A stretch of 64,000 bases of DNA, from NCBI RefSeq assembly GCF_001877785.1, contig NZ_MINN01000096.1, forward strand, positions 310,001-374,000, in the 5' to 3' direction. The stretch is from Rossellomorea aquimaris. GTDB taxonomy: Bacteria > Bacillota > Bacilli > Bacillales > Bacillaceae_B. Positions 27,184 through 36,049 of the stretch are shown piece after piece. Below the pieces are notes generated by a model, which saw only the letters and a list, made by a program, of their open reading frames with translations, searched no databases and was not told the origin of the DNA. Made by a program: the position numbers and the translations under genes. How positions within the stretch are numbered: the stretch's first letter is position 1; every line of letters begins with the position of its first letter.

Positions 27184-27906
27184 CTAAACTGATTGTTGTT
27201 CCTCTTCTGAGAGCCCGGAAAGAGACAACGCCTTGAAATCCGCTTTGCCGCCTCTCCAGAACCGAAGTATCTTGAAACCTACTAGGATAGCATTCCCTAT
27301 CCGAAACTGGATAATACATGAAAAATGAGTCTGGATGATGGCTTTCTGGAAGGATGGAATCACTTCGACCGACGGCGGTGACTGAAGCCTCATATATCCG
27401 CTGATGATGCCGATGATACTTCCTTTCAAGCCCCATATCGCCCCTGTCATCGTACCGGTGGAAGCAGCGTCACCTGTTCCGAATAACGTCTTCCAATGGA
27501 TATGATCGATTTTCACTTTTTTCAAGAAAGCACGGATGATTTTATGTAATCCTTTTACATGGGTAAGAATTTCTTTCGTATCATGCAGGCTATTGATAAA
27601 ATCTTTCGGAGAGATCTTCTTTTTGGATTCATTTTCATTTGAGGGCGCTTTTTCCTTCCCCCTCATTTTTTTCTCTTCCACCACGATATTCGGAGAGTCA
27701 TCATCAAGCTTGACCATTGGGACATCGATCGTATATCTCAGCAAGCCGAACCATGCCCGGAGCTTAACCTTGAAATGGTCATTATCATTACCGTGGTATA
27801 AAGAAAGGGTGATCGTTAATTTCGTTATGATAATAAGAATAATGATGACAACCAGTAATGCAGATAGAATGAGTAATGCCCATACCCAACCACTCAATTT
27901 TTTCAC
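27184..27906 (-). CDS. ytfI: YtfI, DUF2953 membrane-anchored protein
   Basis: The 240-aa protein has one N-terminal membrane helix (about residues 7 to 30, rich in L, V and I), a beta-rich stretch, a Lys/Glu-rich linker (about 84 to 104) and the DUF2953 C-terminal half with HIHWKTLFGTGDAASTGTMTGAIWG. This matches YtfI, which pairs with YtfJ in many Bacillus genomes. The function is unknown; cotranscription with the germination gene ytfJ suggests a spore role (inference). The GTG at 27906 has AAGGG only 2 nt upstream, so TTG three codons later may be the true start. Confidence 0.82.
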   Translation of the reverse strand: MKKLSGWVWALLILSALLVVIIILIIITKLTITLSLYHGNDNDHFKVKLRAWFGLLRYTIDVPMVKLDDDSPNIVVEEKKMRGKEKAPSNENESKKKISPKDFINSLHDTKEILTHVKGLHKIIRAFLKKVKIDHIHWKTLFGTGDAASTGTMTGAIWGLKGSIIGIISGYMRLQSPPSVEVIPSFQKAIIQTHFSCIIQFRIGNAILVGFKILRFWRGGKADFKALSLSGLSEEEQQSV

Positions 27907-27987
27907 AACCCTTCAACTTTTCAGTATGGCCGATGGAAGAAAAATTAAACGGTCCTTTCCTGATTATTTTTTTGTTCCCCCCAAAAA

Positions 27988-28024
27988 AGACAACAAAAAA
28001 ACCGCCCTAATGAATAGAGCGGCA
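27988..28024 (-). terminator. Terminator after the RDD gene
   Basis: On the minus strand CCGCTCT pairs with AGGGCGG around a 7-nt loop and is followed by TTTTTTTG. Confidence 0.7.
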
Positions 28025-28030
28025 TCTTAC

Positions 28031-28597
28031 CTACACAGCTGGTGAGAATTCTAGTTTCTTCTTCTCCTGAACAACCGTTGTATCGGCAAATAAATCATGT
28101 ATTCCCTGTTTCTTAGTGGTGAATGCCACTACGATATAAAGAATAAAAATGGTAGACGAAATGAAGCGGCCGATCAATTCCCTGAAGATGACAGTCCCCC
28201 ACGTCGGACGGCTTCCTTTCAAGTCAATCACCTTGATTCCAAGTACCATTTTACCGATCGTCTGACTGAAGAACTTTGTCATAAGGACAAAATAGCCGTA
28301 AAAGACGATGGCAGAAAGAATGGAAATCGGCGCAAACATCGAACCTTCCACCAGTGAAATATCCAGGACTTTGAACACGGGTTTCACGATAAGCCGTGTG
28401 ATGCTGCCGATGACGATCAGATCAATCAGATAAGCCCACACCCTCAGCCAGAAACCTGCCAGAAAATATCCCCTTGTCTCCTTATAAGGCGGAGGCGTAT
28501 GGATAACGGAGTGATGCGAAGTCATTTCATCATGTTTCTCTATGGTTTCCTCCTCGCGTACACGAGGTGCATCTTGATTTTCACTCAATTCATTCAC
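28031..28597 (-). CDS. yteJ: RDD-family membrane protein
   Basis: The 188-aa protein has a hydrophilic N-terminal tail (about 1 to 45) and an RDD domain: FWLRVWAYLIDLIVIGSI (helix 1 with the R-x-x-x-x-x-D pattern), two more hydrophobic helices, and the SQTIGKMVLGIKVID motif. RDD proteins are small multi-spanning membrane proteins; some move Na+ or other ions, most are uncharacterised. It starts 5 bp after sppA, exactly as yteJ does in B. subtilis, so they form an operon; SppA and YteJ may act together at the membrane. Confidence 0.87.
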   Translation of the reverse strand: MNELSENQDAPRVREEETIEKHDEMTSHHSVIHTPPPYKETRGYFLAGFWLRVWAYLIDLIVIGSITRLIVKPVFKVLDISLVEGSMFAPISILSAIVFYGYFVLMTKFFSQTIGKMVLGIKVIDLKGSRPTWGTVIFRELIGRFISSTIFILYIVVAFTTKKQGIHDLFADTTVVQEKKKLEFSPAV

Positions 28598-28602
28598 CCT
28601 CC

Positions 28603-29613
28603 CTACTCAGAATATAGATACATCAATCTCGGGGCATTCGGCTGTGACAGAAGCTTCATCAATGCGGTTGCTTCAAAATCCTTACCGATCATCTTCTTGG
28701 CGCTCATGCTGAATAATTCTGAGAAGGGATCGCCGCTGGTATATTCAAAAACCTCAGCGCCTTTCAGATTATGATCTTTCTTCATCGCCGAGATGACATC
28801 TTCAATATATCCGAACTCATCAATCAAGTTGGCATCTTTCGCCTGCTGGCCGTCGTAGATTCTTCCATCTGCAATCTTTTTCACCTCTGCTTCCGACATA
28901 TCACGTCCGCTTGCGATGACATCCACAAAGCCTTCATACGAATTATTGATCATTGTTTGAAGGATCTTTCTTTCTTCTTCTGTCATTTTCCTTGTCGGAC
29001 TCATGATATCTTTATACGGACCGCTCTTGATCGTCACGAAATCAACACCATATTTCTCGGCAAGCTCGGAGTAATTGATGCTTTGCATGATCACTCCCAG
29101 TGAACCGGTCAATGTTTCTTTGCTTGCAAAGATCTTCGTTGCAGGTGCAGATATGTAATATCCTCCTGAAGCCGCCATGCTGCCCATCGAAACGTAAACA
29201 GGTTTTTTCGATTTTTCTATGATCTCAACCAGCTTGGAATGGATTTGAGCGCTTTCAACCACTCCTCCGCCCGGTGAATTCACTTTAAGGATGATCCCTT
29301 TTACCGAATCATCTTCCTGGACGGTATTCAGCTTTTCCATGAACTGTTCATGATTATAGCCTGGGCTCTGGAACATGGACGCTGCATCCCCGGTATCCTG
29401 GATGACCCCATTCACCTCAAGCACCGCGATTCTCTTCTGCATGTTTCCATCCTCAATGATTTCTTCCCCAAAAGCCTGCTCGGTGCCGCCAAGCACCTCA
29501 TCAAACGCCTTATTGAAATCCCCTGTCAAAGCTGAAGTGGCGAAATTAACCACAACGGAGACAAAGAACAGACCTGCTGCAATCGCCAGGGCGATCCATC
29601 TTTTCGCATTCAT
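28603..29613 (-). CDS. sppA: Signal peptide peptidase SppA
   Basis: SppA is a membrane-anchored serine protease that degrades leftover signal peptides on the outer face of the cytoplasmic membrane. The 336-aa short-form protein has one N-terminal helix (about residues 5 to 28) and the Clp-fold protease domain. The nucleophile Ser is in MGSMAASGGYY (Ser149) and the general-base Lys in KSGPYKDIMSP (Lys201), a Ser/Lys dyad spaced as in the B. subtilis enzyme (Ser147, Lys199). The oxyanion-hole glycines are in LKVNSPGGGVVES. First gene of the sppA-yteJ operon; divergent from nadK. Confidence 0.94.
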   Translation of the reverse strand: MNAKRWIALAIAAGLFFVSVVVNFATSALTGDFNKAFDEVLGGTEQAFGEEIIEDGNMQKRIAVLEVNGVIQDTGDAASMFQSPGYNHEQFMEKLNTVQEDDSVKGIILKVNSPGGGVVESAQIHSKLVEIIEKSKKPVYVSMGSMAASGGYYISAPATKIFASKETLTGSLGVIMQSINYSELAEKYGVDFVTIKSGPYKDIMSPTRKMTEEERKILQTMINNSYEGFVDVIASGRDMSEAEVKKIADGRIYDGQQAKDANLIDEFGYIEDVISAMKKDHNLKGAEVFEYTSGDPFSELFSMSAKKMIGKDFEATALMKLLSQPNAPRLMYLYSE

Positions 29614-29765
29614 AAGTATATTCCTCCCTTGTTTATCCTATCTTATGTAAGGATATGAATATCATTCTCATGGCAAATCATGATAGAATATTCACAAAGT
29701 TATTTTAGCAGACTTTTGATGGAATGGGAAAAATTATCCTACTAAATTTTGGGAGGTACATAGAA

Positions 29766-30566
29766 ATGAACAATCGCAGGAATATTTATTTTTACGTATT
29801 AAGAGATGAAGCCATCCAGCCCAAGCTCGACAAACTATATGATTTGGCAAACCGCTATAATTTCAATATCGTCCAGTCCCATAAAGAAGCAAACATCATC
29901 GTGAGTGTAGGCGGTGACGGTACGTTCCTTCAGGCTGTGCGGAAAACAGGCTTCAGACAGGACTGCCTGTATGCAGGCATCTCGACAGGCGGTACTCTGA
30001 GCATGTACTGCGATTTCCATATCGATGATACATCCAAAATGATCGATGCCATGACGAAAGAGCAAATTGAAGTAAGAAAATACCCAACCATTGAAGTCAC
30101 GGTGGACGAGCAGACTTCTTTTCATTGCCTGAATGAATTCAGCATCCGGTCAGGAATCATCAAGACGTTCGTAATGGATGTCTTCATTGATGATATCCAC
30201 TTTGAAACATTCAGGGGGGACGGCATGATCATCGCCACTCCCACAGGCAGTACAGCGTATAATAAATCCGTCAGCGGAGCGGTCGTCGATCCAATGATCC
30301 CTTGTCTTCAGGTAAGCGAAATGGCTTCGCTGAACAACAACCGGTACCGTACTCTGGGATCGTCCTTCATCCTCAGCGACAAACGCCGCCTGGAATTGAA
30401 GATTGTACAGGATGGAAATGACTACCCTGCGATGGGGATGGACAATGAAGCACTCAGCATCCAGCACGTGGAGAAAGTAGAAGCAAGATTAAGTGATAAA
30501 ATCATTAAAACCGTAAAACTAAAGGACAACTCCTTCTGGGAGAAAGTAAAACGTTCCTTCTTATAA
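29766..30566 (+). CDS. nadK: NAD kinase
   Basis: Phosphorylates NAD to NADP. The 266-aa protein has the family motifs VSVGGDGTFLQAV (GGDGT, near residue 49), the NE-F region HCLNEFSI, and GDGMIIATPTGSTAYNKSVSG. Position downstream of sppA and length match the second B. subtilis NAD kinase (YtdI, PpnKB). The start is ATG 29766 (MNNRRNIYFYV), with GGGAGGT 9 nt upstream; the longer frame from 29724 is rejected. It ends at a bidirectional terminator. Confidence 0.94.
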   Translation: MNNRRNIYFYVLRDEAIQPKLDKLYDLANRYNFNIVQSHKEANIIVSVGGDGTFLQAVRKTGFRQDCLYAGISTGGTLSMYCDFHIDDTSKMIDAMTKEQIEVRKYPTIEVTVDEQTSFHCLNEFSIRSGIIKTFVMDVFIDDIHFETFRGDGMIIATPTGSTAYNKSVSGAVVDPMIPCLQVSEMASLNNNRYRTLGSSFILSDKRRLELKIVQDGNDYPAMGMDNEALSIQHVEKVEARLSDKIIKTVKLKDNSFWEKVKRSFL

Positions 30567-30574
30567 ACTAAAGT

Positions 30575-30607
30575 AAAAAAGCTCCGGCATATGCCCGGAG
30601 CTTTTTC
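30575..30607. terminator. Bidirectional terminator between nadK and rarD-like gene
   Basis: AAAAAGCTCCGGGC-type stem (AAAAAGCTCCGG / CCGGAGCTTTTT) between convergent genes. Confidence 0.9.
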
Positions 30608-30611
30608 ACTG

Positions 30612-31529
30612 TCATGCAGAAAGCTTCGCTTCCCTTCTTCTTTTCCTTGCAAACCGGATACGCGAACCGGTGAAAACGGCGAGTGCAACCCAAATGAACA
30701 TGAACGAGATCAAATGGGTGAATGAGAATGTTTCCCCATAGACCATGACACCGAGGATCAATGTGATCGTCGGCGCGATATATTGCAGGAACCCAACCAT
30801 ATAAAGCGGGATCTGCTGCGCCCCTTTTGAGAAGAAAAGCAGCGGAATGGCCGTGGCCGCCCCGGCCCCCATCAAGAGAAGATCCGTTCCCCATGAGATG
30901 GTGAATAACGAGGGTGTTCCCTCCGAGTACAAATATCCCATATAGATAAGCGAAAGGGGGGCGATCGTCATCATCTCAAGTGTCAGGCCGATTGCAGAAT
31001 CCACTTTGATCATTTTCTTGGCTAGACCGTAAAGACCAAAGGAGAAGGCGAGCCCCATCGCAATCCAAGGGAAATCCCCATATGAGAATGTGAGGATCAA
31101 AACACCAGCAGCCGCCAGGATAAACGAAACGACTTGGGCTTTTGACAAACTTTCTTTTAGTATGAACACCCCTAACAGTACACTGACAAGAGGATTAATA
31201 TAGTACCCCAGACTCGCTTCCACCATTTGATCCGTATTCACTGCCCAGATATAAATGAACCAGTTGGCACTGATTAACAGTGAGGCCAGCAATAAAGCAA
31301 GCAGCTGCTTCTTCTTTGTCAACGAGGTCTTTATGTAGGAAGTGAAAGCCTTCCATCTCTTCGTGAAAAATAAAAATAAAAGCATAAACCAGAAAGACCA
31401 AAAGATCCGGTTTGCCAGGATTTCGTCAGCTGATACATGGTTTAACCATTTCCAGTAAATCGGGAGTATTCCCCATAGAAAATAGGAAAAAGCTGTGTAT
31501 ATCATTCCTGTCTGTTCATTCTGCTTCAT
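30612..31529 (-). CDS. rarD: EamA-family transporter, RarD type
   Basis: A 305-aa, ten-helix drug/metabolite-superfamily protein. The N-terminal GMIYTAFSYFLWGILPIYWK and NRIFWSFWFM are typical of the RarD subfamily (named for chloramphenicol sensitivity in Pseudomonas), whose transported substrate is not established. Two EamA repeats are visible. ATG 31529 (MKQNEQTGM) follows GGGGGTG. It stands alone between the convergent nadK and the codirectional ytcJ. Confidence 0.85.
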   Translation of the reverse strand: MKQNEQTGMIYTAFSYFLWGILPIYWKWLNHVSADEILANRIFWSFWFMLLFLFFTKRWKAFTSYIKTSLTKKKQLLALLLASLLISANWFIYIWAVNTDQMVEASLGYYINPLVSVLLGVFILKESLSKAQVVSFILAAAGVLILTFSYGDFPWIAMGLAFSFGLYGLAKKMIKVDSAIGLTLEMMTIAPLSLIYMGYLYSEGTPSLFTISWGTDLLLMGAGAATAIPLLFFSKGAQQIPLYMVGFLQYIAPTITLILGVMVYGETFSFTHLISFMFIWVALAVFTGSRIRFARKRRREAKLSA

Positions 31530-31604
31530 AAAAAACACCCCCAAACTATTTCCATTTCCGAAATAACTTCATTATATCGGGGAAACGTTTTAGGGGCAAT
31601 CATT

Positions 31605-33197
31605 TTATTTTTTTGTATAAACAATTGTTTCATCGATTATTGTCATGAATACGATTTTTTCAAGCAATTCATCCGAATCAGACTCGAATGGATCTTTTTC
31701 AAGGACGGTGAAGTCGGCCGTATATCCTTCTTTGATCATGCCGCGGTCGTTTTCATGATGGCATGCATATGCGCTTCCCTTGGTAAAAAGAGAAATCGCT
31801 TCATACATTGAGAGGCTTTCTTCAGGAATATGTACGGTCTTTTCCGGATCCAAAGGATTCGTCCTTGTGACTGCGGCATGGATGCCCCATAAAGGATTGA
31901 CGGGTTCGATCGGTGCGTCCGACCCGCCTGCACAGTGTATGCCTCTGTCCAGCAAGGTCTTCCAGGCATAATTGTATTTCATGTTTTCTTCCCCGAGCCT
32001 GTCGATGACCCATGGGAAATCAGAAGCGACAAAACGCGGCTGGATATCCAATATGAGGGGGAGTCCTTTGATTTTTTCTATTAGTTCCTCCCTGAGAATC
32101 TGTGCATGAATCAAACGGTCACGTCTCAATTTTTTAGACGGGTGTACCGTGATGGCATCCACGACATTCTCGAATGCCTGATCTCCGATCGTATGGACGG
32201 CAATCGGCAGCTCAAGGCTTCTTGCTTTTTCAACAAGCTTTAGAAGCTTTTCCTGAGAATGGATGCTGACACCTTTTGTATCCGGTTCGTCTGCATAGGG
32301 ATGGCTGAGAAGGGCCGTCCTGCCTCCGAGGGCGCCATCGGCGAAGATTTTCATGGCTCCGAACTCGATGAATTCATTTCCTCCAAGAAAATGATGTCCT
32401 TCTTCATGCCAATCATCGATCACTTCATGATGCACAAGTAGATGGGCCCTGAATTTTTTATTGTCATCGTTGATCGTTTGTTTGAACGCATTGTACGTTT
32501 TGTTGAAATTTCCGTAATAGCTTAAATCCTCTGTATGTCCTCCGACAAGGCCATTTTCCCAGCAGCTCTCTATACCTTTTGACAGGGCTTCTTCCAGATA
32601 GTTTGATGAAATAGGGGGAAGGGCTGCTGTCATGAGGTCCTGGGCTTTATCCTTTAATAATCCGTTCAGGCTGCCATCATCACCTTTTTCAATCAATCCT
32701 CCCTCAGGATCAGGGGTTTCCTCATCAATGTTTGCCTCTTTAAACGCAAGGGAGTTGACCACCATGGCATGGCGGCAGATCCTTTTTAACAGGACAGGAT
32801 GGTTCGGAACAGCGTTATCCAATTCTTTTTTTGTAATGACTTCCGCTCCGTCCCAAAGATTTTCATTCCACCCTTCCCCGAAGATCCACTGGCCCGCAGG
32901 AAGCTTACCTGCTTTGTCAGCTACGGCATTCAGTACCTCTTCTTTGCTGGTCATCTGTGACAAATCAAGGCGCAAGAGGGTTTCCCCGTGGCCGATCAAG
33001 TGCATATGGCTGTCTACGAACCCCGGGAACATTACGCCCCCCTTTAAGTCGATTGTTTCTTCTATTGTATATTTGTTCCTTAATTGTTCTGCCTGGCCCA
33101 AGTCCTTAATGAACCCGTTTTCTGTATAGACGGCTTCGACCATGTGGCCTTCCGACTGCATTGTATAGATTTTTCCATTTGTCCATAATGTACCCAT
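31605..33197 (-). CDS. ytcJ: Amidohydrolase-family metal-dependent hydrolase (YtcJ)
   Basis: The 530-aa protein belongs to the YtcJ-like amidohydrolases. It shows the N-terminal small domain, the first metal motif FPGFVDSHMHLIGHGE (HxH), the internal FADGALGGRTALL, AVHTIGDQA with a metal His, and the Asp ligand in CAGGSDAPIEPVNPLWG. The Bacillus member is of unknown substrate; relatives cleave amides such as N-substituted formamides. No secretion signal. ATG 33197 (MGTLWTNGK) follows AAAGGAAG; the frame to 33245 has no support. Upstream is a family 1 repeat. Confidence 0.88.
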   Translation of the reverse strand: MGTLWTNGKIYTMQSEGHMVEAVYTENGFIKDLGQAEQLRNKYTIEETIDLKGGVMFPGFVDSHMHLIGHGETLLRLDLSQMTSKEEVLNAVADKAGKLPAGQWIFGEGWNENLWDGAEVITKKELDNAVPNHPVLLKRICRHAMVVNSLAFKEANIDEETPDPEGGLIEKGDDGSLNGLLKDKAQDLMTAALPPISSNYLEEALSKGIESCWENGLVGGHTEDLSYYGNFNKTYNAFKQTINDDNKKFRAHLLVHHEVIDDWHEEGHHFLGGNEFIEFGAMKIFADGALGGRTALLSHPYADEPDTKGVSIHSQEKLLKLVEKARSLELPIAVHTIGDQAFENVVDAITVHPSKKLRRDRLIHAQILREELIEKIKGLPLILDIQPRFVASDFPWVIDRLGEENMKYNYAWKTLLDRGIHCAGGSDAPIEPVNPLWGIHAAVTRTNPLDPEKTVHIPEESLSMYEAISLFTKGSAYACHHENDRGMIKEGYTADFTVLEKDPFESDSDELLEKIVFMTIIDETIVYTKK

Positions 33198-33295
33198 CTT
33201 GGAAGCTTCCTTTCTTGTAAGAAAATTCTGTTTCAAATGTACCATATTATAGGATGAGTCGGGAAGTGGGAGGATTTCAGAAAGTTCATTAAAAT

Positions 33296-33513
33296 CCGCT
33301 TATGATTTACGTGCAAGACTTCGCTTTCCGCGGGTGACCCCGTGAGCCTCCTCTCTTTATTGACGGGTGAAGAGATGTCCATCTTCAAGGCTTAGATAAG
33401 CCAAACCGGACAGGAAGGCAAAGAACGCCTTCTTGACCATGCCACACGTCTCTGAGCAAAGCCTTCCCCATTTCTAATAGGAGTTTCGTCTTGCCTACGA
33501 ACTAGTGCCGGGA
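33296..33513 (+). repeat. Family 1 hairpin repeat, long form (copy G)
   Basis: Left end CCGCTTATGATTTACGTGCA and then AGACTTCGCTTTCCGCGGG; right end TTTCGTCTTGCCTACGAACT and TAGTGCCGGG. The right end is more decayed than in copies A, F and J. An internal module with CCTCTC and GAAGGCAAAGAACGCCTTCT hairpin is present. It fills the 33,198 to 33,601 gap, which has no gene apart from the following terminator. Confidence 0.8.
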
Positions 33514-33548
33514 TTCCTAAATATAATTATCCTGCTTTCTAAATTCAT

Positions 33549-33588
33549 AAAAATACAGAGAACCTATTCAAGGAGGCTCTCTGTATCT
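33549..33588 (-). terminator. Terminator after ytcI
   Basis: On the minus strand TACAGAGAGCCT pairs with AGGTTCTCTGTA (one G-U) and is followed by TTTTTATG. Confidence 0.8.
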
Positions 33589-33601
33589 TACTTACATATA
33601 T

Positions 33602-35185
33602 TTAGTTTTTGACCGAGGTCATTTCTTTTTGGCGCAATTCGATTCTTCTGATTTTGCCTGATGTTGTTTTTGGCAGTTCTTTGACGAATTCGATCTTGCG
33701 CGGATATTTGTATGGTGCTGTCAGCTGTTTTACGTGTTCCTGCAGCTGCGGGACAAGCTCAGGATCGTTCTGGTCAACGCCTTCACGCAGTACGACGAAG
33801 GCTTTTACGATCAGACCGCGCACCTCATCAGGGCTGCCTACTACAGCGCACTCCTGTACAAGTGGATGCTTTACAAGTGCATCCTCTACTTCGAACGGTC
33901 CGATTGTATAACCGGAGGAGATGATGATGTCGTCTCCCCTGCCTTCGAACCAGAAATAACCGTCTTGATCTTTCTTCGCTTTATCTCCGGTGATATAATA
34001 GTCACCCCTGAACTGCATGGCCGTTCTTTCAGGATCTTTATAATAGTTCTTGAATAAGGCAGGTGTTTCAACGTGAACGGCGATGTCCCCTACTTCCCCG
34101 ATTTCACAAGGCTGGCCTTCTTCGTTGATTACTTCCACCCTGTTTCCCGGTGTAGGCTTGCCCATTGATCCCGGTTTCAATTCCATGCCCTTCATAATCC
34201 CCACGAGAAGCGTATTTTCTGTCTGGCCGTAACCGTCACGAACTTCAATGCCATGATGCTTCTTGAACGCATCGATGACTTCCCTGTTCAATGGCTCCCC
34301 TGCCGAAACAGCACTGTGCAGCGGTGAAAGATCATACGATCCCAAATCATCGACTTTGGCCATCAGGCGATATTCCGTCGGTGTGCAGCATAGGACGTTT
34401 ACATCGTTGTCCTGAAGCAGCTGTAAATATTTATTGGGTTCGAATTTACCTTGATAAACAAGTCCAGTCGCTCCGGAGCCAAGGACGGACATGAACGGAC
34501 TCCAGATCCACTTCTGCCAGCCCGGTCCCGCAGTTGCCCAGACAGTATCTCCTTCTTCAATTCCAAGCCAGCCTTTGGCGGCCGTTCTAAGGTGGGCGAA
34601 TGCCCATCCATGTGTATGTACGACTCCTTTAGGATTTCCTGTCGTCCCTGAAGTGTATGACAAGAAAGCCATATCATCCCTTGCAGTGTCAGCAAACCGC
34701 AATTCCCCGGAAACGTTCTTCATTTCTTCCTCGACCGTGATCCAGCCTTCCTGCTTTTCGCCGATGACGAATTTTTGCAGCTTGTCCATCCCGCGCACAT
34801 TCTCGAACTGTCCGATGAATGGTGCATAGGCGACGATTCCTTTTACATCCCCGTGTTCTATTCTATATTCAAGATCTTTGGTACGCAGCATTTCTGAACT
34901 TGGAATGACCACCATTCCTGATTTTAAGGCTGCAAGGTAAACCGCATATGCTTCTATTAATCTTGGGACCATCACCAGGATTACATCACCTTTTTCCAGG
35001 CCGGAGCCCAAGAAAACGTTCCCAATTTTATTAGCGTCCTTGATCAGGCGGCTGTATGTAATTTCTTTCTTTTCGCCTACTTCATTCAGCCATTTAAGCG
35101 CAAACTTTTTCTCATCACTTGCAAACTTCTCCACTTCTTCAACCAAGTTGTACTTTTCAGGTGCAATTAATTCATGTCTGTCCAT
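33602..35185 (-). CDS. ytcI: Acyl-CoA ligase of the acetyl/medium-chain CoA synthetase type (YtcI)
   Basis: The 527-aa ANL-superfamily enzyme activates a carboxylic acid with ATP and CoA via an acyl-AMP. Visible are the P-loop LSYTSGTTGNPKGVVHTHGW (about 165 to 184), YGQTE, the hinge region YYITGDKAKKDQDGYFWFEGR, and the C-terminal catalytic Lys in LPKTTSGKIRR. It resembles B. subtilis YtcI and the MbcS group that activates short branched-chain acids, but substrate cannot be read from sequence. The SGK motif is the site that AcuA-type acetyltransferases modify in AcsA. Start ATG 35185. It is followed by its own terminator. Confidence 0.87.
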   Translation of the reverse strand: MDRHELIAPEKYNLVEEVEKFASDEKKFALKWLNEVGEKKEITYSRLIKDANKIGNVFLGSGLEKGDVILVMVPRLIEAYAVYLAALKSGMVVIPSSEMLRTKDLEYRIEHGDVKGIVAYAPFIGQFENVRGMDKLQKFVIGEKQEGWITVEEEMKNVSGELRFADTARDDMAFLSYTSGTTGNPKGVVHTHGWAFAHLRTAAKGWLGIEEGDTVWATAGPGWQKWIWSPFMSVLGSGATGLVYQGKFEPNKYLQLLQDNDVNVLCCTPTEYRLMAKVDDLGSYDLSPLHSAVSAGEPLNREVIDAFKKHHGIEVRDGYGQTENTLLVGIMKGMELKPGSMGKPTPGNRVEVINEEGQPCEIGEVGDIAVHVETPALFKNYYKDPERTAMQFRGDYYITGDKAKKDQDGYFWFEGRGDDIIISSGYTIGPFEVEDALVKHPLVQECAVVGSPDEVRGLIVKAFVVLREGVDQNDPELVPQLQEHVKQLTAPYKYPRKIEFVKELPKTTSGKIRRIELRQKEMTSVKN

Positions 35186-35310
35186 CCGAATTCCCCCTTG
35201 TTTGTACTTACACCTCCATTATACAAAATAATTTTAATTTTTTAAATTATTCATTTTCAATTAAAACAATAGATACTCACTAATGGACTCAATTAATTTT
35301 CAAATTAAAA

Positions 35311-35450
35311 GTTGGTGCGTTCCTTTCCGCTTCAGGCACTTGCTTTCCGCGGGGAGGAAGTTAAGCCTCCTCGGCGTTCCGCCTGTGGGGTCTTAACTTT
35401 TCCTCTATTTCCCGTCGGAGTCAAGTGCCTTCCGCTGCAATCCACTCTGT
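35311..35450 (+). repeat. Family 2 repeat, complete copy (E)
   Basis: Left part TTCCGCTTCAGGCACTTGCT then TTCCGCGGGGAGG; right part CCCGTCGGAGTCAAGTGCCT then TCCGCTGCAATCC. AGGCACTTG at the left is complementary to CAAGTGCCT at the right, and TTAAGCCTCC/TCTTAAC lie inside, so the unit folds into a hairpin. A right-end fragment occurs at 24.55 kb and a left-end fragment at 61.23 kb. Confidence 0.75.
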
Positions 35451-35555
35451 AATTCTAATAATTAATCGGACCAATATTTCGGTTGAAAATAAACTGGATA
35501 CTATATAAATAAATTATTTAATTTATATGTGTGTGCTTATTAGTATGCAGTGCAT

Positions 35556-35687
35556 CCAGCAATTGATTGGAGTGCAAGACGAAGACTCCTGCGGGAAAAG
35601 CGTGTTAGGTGAGACCCCGCAGGCGAAGCCGAGGAGGCTCACCAACCGCCCGCGGAAAGCGTAGTCTTGCACGGAAATCAATAGCGG
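35556..35687 (-). repeat. Family 1 hairpin repeat, short form, inverted (copy H)
   Basis: Plus-strand left end CCAGCAATTGATTGGAGTGC, right end TGCACGGAAATCAATAGCGG: the same ends as copy A but in opposite orientation. The long internal module is missing; the middle holds CGAGGAGGCTCACC. With copy E it fills the gap between ytcI and the SASP gene (35,186 to 35,756), which holds no gene. Confidence 0.85.
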
Positions 35688-35710
35688 CATTTCAAGTCAT
35701 TTAAACAAAA

Positions 35711-35741
35711 TTAAAAGGAGCGGGTCGGCCCCGCTCCTTGT
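35711..35741 (-). terminator. Terminator after the SASP gene
   Basis: AAGGAGCGGG / CCCGCTCCTT stem, followed on the minus strand by TTAAT-rich sequence; 15 bp after the stop. Confidence 0.75.
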
Positions 35742-35756
35742 AGCCATTGTATTTAA

Positions 35757-35960
35757 TTATTTTTGGTATCCGCCACCGATTTGTTGTTCAGCCATTTGGA
35801 CTAAACGCTTAGTGATTTCACCACCTACAGAACCGTTAGCGCGTGCAGTTGCATCAGCACCAAGTTGAACTCCGAATTCAGAAGCGATTTCGTATTTCAT
35901 TTGGTCAAGAGCTTGTTGAGCTCCTGGAGCTACTAGTTGGTTAGAACTTCTGTTTGCCAT
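35757..35960 (-). CDS. Alpha/beta-type small acid-soluble spore protein
   Basis: A 67-aa SASP that coats forespore DNA and protects it from UV and chemicals. It has the first family motif with the GPR protease cleavage site ([20 protein letters not shown]; cleavage within EFGV) and the second motif [27 protein letters not shown] precedes the ATG. It lies upstream of thiI in reverse order, where B. subtilis has sspA. It should be a sigma-G gene; I did not resolve its promoter. The exact paralogue (sspA to sspD type) cannot be decided. Confidence 0.95.
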   Translation of the reverse strand: MANRSSNQLVAPGAQQALDQMKYEIASEFGVQLGADATARANGSVGGEITKRLVQMAEQQIGGGYQK

Positions 35961-36049
35961 GTGTTTTCACCTCCTCGTTGCTTGTTGAGTATAGATTGCG
36001 CGAAAACACATGGCTTCATGCAACGAAATTCACTGGTAAATGTTCCTAT

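Noticed and set aside
29650..29690. Fur box upstream of sppA
   Set aside because: GATATGAATATCATTCTCAT has some resemblance but too many mismatches to the 7-1-7 Fur consensus.
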